Below, piece by piece: positions 10,601 through 14,412 of a DNA stretch of 14,412 bases (position 1 is its first letter; the number at the start of each line of letters is the position of its first letter). The translations under genes and the position numbers were made by a program. The notes below the pieces were generated by a model. The model had not been told where the DNA came from. It was given only the letters and a program-made list of their open reading frames with translations, and made no database searches. This DNA is from Phoronis ovalis (lineage: Eukaryota; Phoronida; Phoronidae): NCBI GenBank assembly GCA_028565635.1, contig JAOXYB010032553.1:1-14412 (forward strand), given 5' to 3'.

Positions 10601-10951
10601 TTTCCTTTGTAGAAACGGAAGTATGACATTTTTGACAAGTGTATTCTCCAGTATGCATAGCAATATGACGATACAAATACTTTTCTTTCGAGAAGACAAC
10701 ATGACATAGTTCGCAGTCATACTGTTGTTCATCTAATTTTTGCATGTCAGAACTCATACACGTATTGTTATGTTTGTTAAGACCTTCTTCTGTAATAAAA
10801 TTTCTCTGGCATTGATTGCATGAGAAATTAGATTCATGCATTCGAATCACATGATGTTCCAGATACTCTTTTTTAGTAAATCCCTTATTGCAATGTTGAC
10901 ACTCATTTAAGTTTTCTTTCTCGGTGCTGGGCTCAGTGTCATCTGCAAGGC

Positions 10952-10985
<34 letters not shown>

Positions 10986-13900
10986 TGATGCTTTCAAAAC
11001 ATTATGATGGGTAGTAGCAGCAGCAGATATCAACTGATTGCTGCACTGCTAAAATACAACATGAAAATGTTAGAACACTGAGCATGTAAAGTTTGATTAT
11101 ATTACTATTGCAGCTTTGGTAAGCATTTATTCCTTCTATACACATTAAAATATCCAAAGATACAATGGGTATTACATTCGATCAGTGTTTATGGCTTTGG
11201 AACAGTCATCAAGCAGCGTTACTCATTTCACGAACCTTGGTTAAGGAGCTCTTTGATTGAAGAGCAAATATGTGCATCCAAGGCTTTAGTTGTCCCGTAG
11301 ACTTTCCCACATTTAATACAACCAAATACACCTTCCAACCTAGTCTTAGGTGGTCTACCTCGTTTATGTCGTTTAATAGTCTTTGACATCTAGACAAAGC
11401 CAGAAACATAGGAAAAGTTATGCATGGATACAAAACACACTACTAATGCAACAGAAAAGAAAGTATTGCTTTGATGACTTGAGTGATTGAGTTACTTTGA
11501 AGCTCTATAAACTGTAATTACATTTTATTTTATCTCATTTGTATACCAGCAGTAACTTTTGTGACAGCCCTAATAGTAAAAACTTGCAAACTCTCTTTTT
11601 AAAATTAAAATCATAAGCCTTGCAAAATTTAAAACTGTAGCATGATTAGGAAACATCATCAAGATTTTCAGTGAAAAGATAAATTCACACCATAGTGTGA
11701 CTCATAGCTTTTACATTTATATTTTGTCATACCTGATGAATTGGAGGTTTGTAGTCATCATCATCATCTATTACAACATCCATGTCCTCATCATCTTCAT
11801 CATCATCAAAGTCAACGGTAATCTTACGTTTTCCTCCATAATATTTCAGTATCATAGTGACATCATCACCCTGCTTAATGATTTCAGTGTCACCAGTACC
11901 TCCTACAAACATATGTTTTCAGCAAATTTTCCAGTACATATCATGAAATTTATGTGCTTACATTACATATTATACTTTGACATTGAAATATATAAAAATA
12001 AAAATATCTCGCTATAATAAAAATAAAAATCAACATTTCCCAAATCTTTTATTTACAAACTGTGACTTTATCTTTAAATCTTAGGTTTTTCAAAGGGGTA
12101 AAATGTGAATTCTAAAAGAGGTAATGTTTTCCATGGAAAGTTGTGATAATGGGGGCTGACATGACAAAATACAAAAAAGTCAAATTTTGGATGCAATTGT
12201 CAACCTCAATTATAGGAGTACTTACCTGCAGTAGATGGCTCCACAGACATATTAGAATCTTCACTATCTGTTTTTATAACACTAGAGGCCAACGCAGAAG
12301 CTTTTCTAACAATACCTTTTCCATGTTCTTTTTGCATGTGATCTTGTAAGGCATAGATTTCTCCAAACTGAGCTGAGCAGTGAGGACAAGGTGTATTGCC
12401 TTCCTTGGTATGAAGCTTCAAGTGTCTTCTCAATGCAGCAGATGAATGACAAAACGTGTTACAGATCATGCACTGAAACTTTGATGCGACAGATAGCAGC
12501 TTTTGTTTACTTTCTGCTTTTTCTTGTCCAGGTATTTTCCTAGGACGCCCAGGTCGTCTGAACGTCCGTCCGCCAAATTCTTGTATGTGTTTCTCTCTGA
12601 CATGTTTTGCAAGTTCAGCACTGCCTCCACATACTTGTCCACAGCGCTTACAGTTAAATTTCCAAAATCCTGGGGCTCCAATTGGACGAATAAACTTGGT
12701 TTTCTGGCTTACAATAGTATCGCCTGTAGAATAATGGATAGACATAAAACAGTTAAAAAAGAAATCATCCTGTAATCCATCTGACAACAAAATATAACCA
12801 GTCGAGCAAATATATGGCATGGACACATAATTGTTCTAGTTCTAGTCCTATGCCCAATATGATTTTTCTTGCAACAGTAGCTTTCAAATGTTGTTTTTCT
12901 TATTAAACTGCTTTTTACATGTAATAAATTTGTGTTGATTTGTTGAATAAATCAAATATCTTTTTATGTGTTATTCTTCAATAATTCTTATTTTAATTCT
13001 AGTAAAAAGAGTGAACTGATTGACTAAGCTATGATGCATTAATTTTTACTGTTGATGAAAGACACAAGTGAATGGCAACTAATTTTGAACAATAAAGTAA
13101 AAGGACGTTACACAGAGGTTCATACCGATGCTTTTAACACATATTACTTGGTTTGTTGTTTACCTTGCACCAGTCCAATTTTTTGTGACAATCATTTTCT
13201 ACTTATAGCTACATTAACAAAATTTTGAAAGAGAGAGAATTCCTTACTTTCCAATCTAGATGAAGATACTGCAGAGAGATGAAGTTTTTAAAAATACAGC
13301 AGGAAATTTAGTATTAAGTAATACTTAGTAACTTAGGGATCATCTCAAAAGTTATCACAATGACCACAAACGTATAGTGCTTCGTATAGGGGGCAGGGGG
13401 GTTAAAATCTCCCTACACTTATGGTTTAGTGCGAAATGAAAAAATCATGCCTAGTATATATATGATATTTAAAATCATTCCTTTAACGCAACCCCGTTTT
13501 GAAATAGTAAACGCACCCCCGTCGCATCACCCCTTTGAAACAGAAAGGATTTTTTTTGTTTATGGCACTTATTCTGGGCGTATTGGTACAATAGGAGTGG
13601 AAATAGCCTTTTTTTTTGCTCGTCAATTTTTTTTCTTGCAGCGCGAAGACGTTTCAGCAACCTTTTTCGATTACTGAACTGATATTTTTCTCTCGCACCC
13701 CCCTTTTGAAAAAGTGTCTGACGGCCCTGATTTCGGTCTTGAAATTGGTTGTCAGTTTTTACATGTGCATGACGTCCAAATCTCACTAACCCCCCTACGT
13801 TTGACCAGGGGGGGTAGGGGGTAATTCCTATACGAAACACTATATGTCTGTGGTCATTGTGATAACTTTTGAGATGATCCCTTAGTAAGCAGAAAACCAC

Positions 13901-14045
13901 TTTCAACTTCAAGTTTAGTTTTAGTCACCAACAATACGAGTAAATATACCACAGATTAAGAACTTTTCTGTACCTGATCCGCCCAAGTTTTCTGGCGGCT
14001 CAAACAAGGGGACTTGTTCCTCCAAAATATGTTGACCAAGTAAAG
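7528..14045 (-). CDS. Multi-C2H2 zinc-finger, double AT-hook protein (about 1,089 residues visible, 5' end missing)
   Basis: Eight exons in transcript order, 14045-13974, 12723-12226, 11902-11733, 11389-11236, 10942-9069, 8667-8373, 7969-7847 and 7610-7528, have GT/AG borders and matching phases. Their summed length stays in frame to TAA at 7530-7528. I count 23 fingers: three in exon 2 of this list, one C2HC finger in exon 4, and nineteen in exon 5. AT-hooks (GRP cores) lie in exons 2 and 4, an Asp-rich run in exon 3, and the last about 165 residues are finger-free, rich in Gln, Asp, Ser and Thr. Inferred role: nuclear sequence-specific DNA-binding regulator. Finger style (SNLNKHLLTHG) recalls PRDM15/PRDM10, and AT-hook plus finger order recalls ZFAT. 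No PR domain is visible and I do not assign orthology. No start codon was identified; upstream exons are expected beyond 14412. The gene is convergent with the dehydrogenase. Confidence 0.88.
7647..7777 (-). CDS. Zinc-finger gene, alternative terminal exon candidate
   Basis: After an acceptor-like TTACAACAG, 43 codons are open in the same phase-1 frame to TAA (7649-7647). They encode YTSNCKHCEKMLSDDGI, then ESCARF: a CxxC with later Cys residues but no clear His. Splicing from 7847 would make an intron of only 69 nt. It may be an alternative last exon, a decayed finger, or chance. Confidence 0.25.
7847..7969 (-). CDS. Zinc-finger gene exon: Ser/Thr/Asp-rich C-terminal region
   Basis: The acceptor is GGTTCTCTTACAG and the donor GTAACT begins at 7846. 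Phase 1 at both ends, 40 whole codons: ESGDADVETAMVAISSVG then TDTDSINFADMSSQLT. Compatible in phase with both neighbours. Confidence 0.78.
8373..8667 (-). CDS. Zinc-finger gene exon: Gln/Val/Asp-rich C-terminal region
   Basis: The acceptor is TTTTTTCTATGCAG and the donor GTCAGT begins at 8372. In at phase 0, out at phase 1. It encodes VAQQLASG, GVDIQTVQTLLADN, QNFTIVQNGQEITVNVVG and SSPEDPSAMIM. There is no finger; the composition resembles activation or co-factor tails of zinc-finger regulators. Intron retention would add about a dozen residues and stop near 8335. Confidence 0.82.
9069..10942 (-). CDS. Zinc-finger gene large exon with 19 fingers
   Basis: The acceptor is GCCTTGCAG (10951-10943) and the donor GTATGT begins at 9068. 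1,874 nt, in at phase 1 and out at phase 0, 624 whole codons. Fingers start at NECQHC and end with CQFCTEVC...HIKRKH. Fingers 1-12 alternate C2H2 and C2HC in six pairs; 13-19 are C2H2 with shorter, more canonical links (TGKRN, TRGKT). A basic RTKKRKH segment after finger 12 could be a nuclear localisation signal. The exon ends with a Lys/Glu-rich linker to REIHLPQT. The open frame runs beyond both exon borders (to 11033 and 9006), but those ends are intronic. Confidence 0.93.
9879..10905 (-). repeat. Six tandem C2H2/C2HC two-finger units
   Basis: Fingers 1-12 of the large exon pair up. The first finger of each pair ends in His (RMH, AMH, VKH, KLH, ESH, ITH) and the second ends in Cys (NTC, AVC, HIC, IEC, PNC, HTC). 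The first Cys of the two fingers in a pair is 26-27 residues apart in every pair, and successive pairs start 62, 62, 55, 60 and 56 residues apart. Linkers are about 3-4 residues inside pairs and 8-15 between pairs. Confidence 0.85.
10952..10982. repeat. (AAT)n microsatellite next to a splice acceptor
   Basis: About ten AAT units on the + strand. On the - strand they are TTA units ending just before the CCTTGCAG acceptor of the 19-finger exon. In the exon frame they read as poly-Leu, but they are intronic. Confidence 0.9.
11236..11389 (-). CDS. Zinc-finger gene exon: AT-hook 2 and one C2HC finger
   Basis: The acceptor is CTTTGTCTAG. It starts in phase 0 with ATG (Met-Ser-Lys) and leaves in phase 1. 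It encodes RHKRGRPPKTR, a clear AT-hook, followed by CIKCGKVYGTTKALDAHIC. The donor GTTCGT at 11235 is weak, but it gives the phase needed by the 10942 acceptor; reading on instead meets TGA two codons later. Confidence 0.75.
11342..11374 (-). other. AT-hook 2
   Basis: Encodes KRHKRGRPPKTR, a strong G-R-P AT-hook core, immediately before a C2HC finger. Together with AT-hook 1 it gives two minor-groove contacts ahead of the long finger array. Confidence 0.82.
11733..11902 (-). CDS. Zinc-finger gene exon: acidic stretch
   Basis: The acceptor is TTTGTAG and the donor GTATGA begins at 11732. It enters in phase 1 and leaves in phase 0. It encodes a basic patch (GGKRKITV), then a run dominated by Asp and Glu, then KPPIHQ. 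The acidic run is low-complexity, a plausible activation or histone-contact segment by inference only. Confidence 0.8.
12226..12723 (-). CDS. Zinc-finger gene exon: three fingers and AT-hook 1
   Basis: The acceptor is ATTCTACAG and the donor GTAAGT begins at 12225. Phase 1 at both ends, 165 whole codons. Fingers: CKRC...HVREKH, CMIC...HLKLH and CPHC...HMQKEH. Between the first and second lies RRPGRPRKIPG, an AT-hook core. The upstream residues of the longer open frame (12826-12724) are intronic. Confidence 0.88.
12535..12562 (-). other. AT-hook 1
   Basis: Encodes RRPGRPRKIPG, with the G-R-P core flanked by basic residues. This motif binds the minor groove of AT-rich DNA. It sits between fingers 1 and 2 of the protein. 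Confidence 0.75.
13332..13885. mobile_element. MITE-like element with 59-bp terminal inverted repeats
   Basis: The left arm 13332-13390 (starting CTTAGGGATCATCTCAAAAG) and right arm 13827-13885 are inverted copies with four mismatches. TAA flanks both ends (13329-13331 and 13886-13888), a possible 3-bp target duplication that would fit a PIF/Harbinger-type TWA site; the exact boundary is ambiguous because TTAGTAA occurs on both sides. The inside has C-runs followed by TTTTGAAA blocks and no transposase. The 145-codon - strand open frame across it is an accident of the repeat. It lies in an intron of the zinc-finger gene. Confidence 0.82.
13974..14045 (-). CDS. Zinc-finger gene, first visible exon
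   Basis: The acceptor is TTTCTTTCAG and the donor GTACAG begins at 13973. It is 72 nt, phase 1 at both ends, encoding LLGQHILEEQVPLFEPPENL then GGS. There is no domain. The call rests on good splice sites, an open frame and phase match to the next exon. Confidence 0.7.
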
Positions 14046-14412
14046 CTGAAAGAAAGTATGTTAATATTGAGTAATACGTATGATAGCAACTAATTCAACA
14101 AATTTTAAATATCGATTTACGTTTTTGTGTTCTCATATGAGAATAATGGACAAAGAAATTTGTCTATGAATAAATATTCAGCTCCAGTGAATTGAAAACA
14201 GTTAGATTTACTCAAACGCAGTACAAAAGCCTTCATCCAAGGTCACCAGTAAGACAATTTTGTGTTCCCTTTGAAAGCTTTGATTCTTAATTTTAGGGTT
14301 TCCTATATTAGTTGATTTAGTATAATAATGTTTAGCAAGACATTTGTCATGTCTAATGCCCATCCAATGTGTAGGATATTTTTTTAACATTATTGTTTTT
14401 TTACATTAGAAA
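14046..14412. other. Upstream intron of the zinc-finger gene
   Basis: No exon with good splice sites and protein-like content was seen on the - strand. It carries the short dispersed repeat at 14336-14363. The 60-codon open frame at 14208-14390 has no recognisable content. Confidence 0.45.
14336..14363 (+). repeat. Short dispersed repeat, copy 2
   Basis: CAAGACATTTGTCATGTCTA continuing to ATGCCCAT, near-identical to 5427-5454. It suggests both sites carry fragments of one repeat family. Confidence 0.55.

Noticed and set aside
10302-10709. 135-codon + strand open frame opposite the zinc-finger exon
   Set aside because: It is antisense to strongly supported zinc-finger coding sequence; its composition is explained by that exon.
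10943-11033. N-terminal poly-Leu signal peptide on the zinc-finger open frame
   Set aside because: It is encoded by an intronic TTA microsatellite upstream of a good acceptor, and the upstream exon joins in phase at 10942.
13475-13912. 145-codon - strand open frame as a gene or transposase
   Set aside because: It spans the MITE and its right inverted arm; no catalytic motif or family resemblance was seen.
1-14412. tRNA, rRNA, CRISPR array or bacterial-style operons
   Set aside because: Nothing resembling a tRNA cloverleaf, rRNA core, regularly spaced repeats or Shine-Dalgarno-led genes was seen; introns show it is eukaryotic.

Overview
The window looks like nuclear DNA of an invertebrate animal; I cannot name the phylum. 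It is AT-rich, its coding exons are short and bounded by GT/AG introns, it has no bacterial operon structure, and it carries several small inverted-repeat elements. Both genes belong to animal protein families: a membrane-type retinol/retinal short-chain dehydrogenase and a very long C2H2 zinc-finger/AT-hook protein.

Layout. Positions 1-3292 hold no recognisable exon. They contain an imperfect inverted repeat (about 1187-1441), a 457-bp MITE-like element with 24-bp terminal inverted repeats and TA flanks (1498-1954), an irregular cluster of a TTTACSACAGGG motif (2066-2873), and a decayed end of a related element (about 3061-3121). Positions 3293-6131 on the + strand hold five phase-compatible exons encoding about 260 residues of an SDR16C-type dehydrogenase (RDH10/RDHE2 group) down to its stop. 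The first exon, with the membrane anchor and the start of the Rossmann motif, was not found and is probably upstream. Positions 6132-7527 are a tail-to-tail intergenic/3'UTR zone.

Positions 7528-14045 on the - strand hold eight phase-compatible exons encoding about 1,089 residues of one zinc-finger protein. In order they carry three N-terminal fingers with an AT-hook, an acidic exon, a second AT-hook with a C2HC finger, a 624-codon exon with 19 fingers, then a finger-free C-terminal region. The N-terminal start is beyond the window. The intron at 12225-13975 carries a second MITE-like element (13332-13885) with 59-bp terminal inverted repeats.

The two genes are convergent, and nothing in the sequence shows that they act together. 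The most striking pattern is in the zinc-finger array. Fingers 1-12 of the large exon form six tandem two-finger units, each a C2H2 finger followed by a finger ending in Cys (C2HC), with short linkers inside units and long linkers between them. The open frame through the large exon appears to begin with a poly-leucine signal peptide, but this is intronic microsatellite read-through and not protein.
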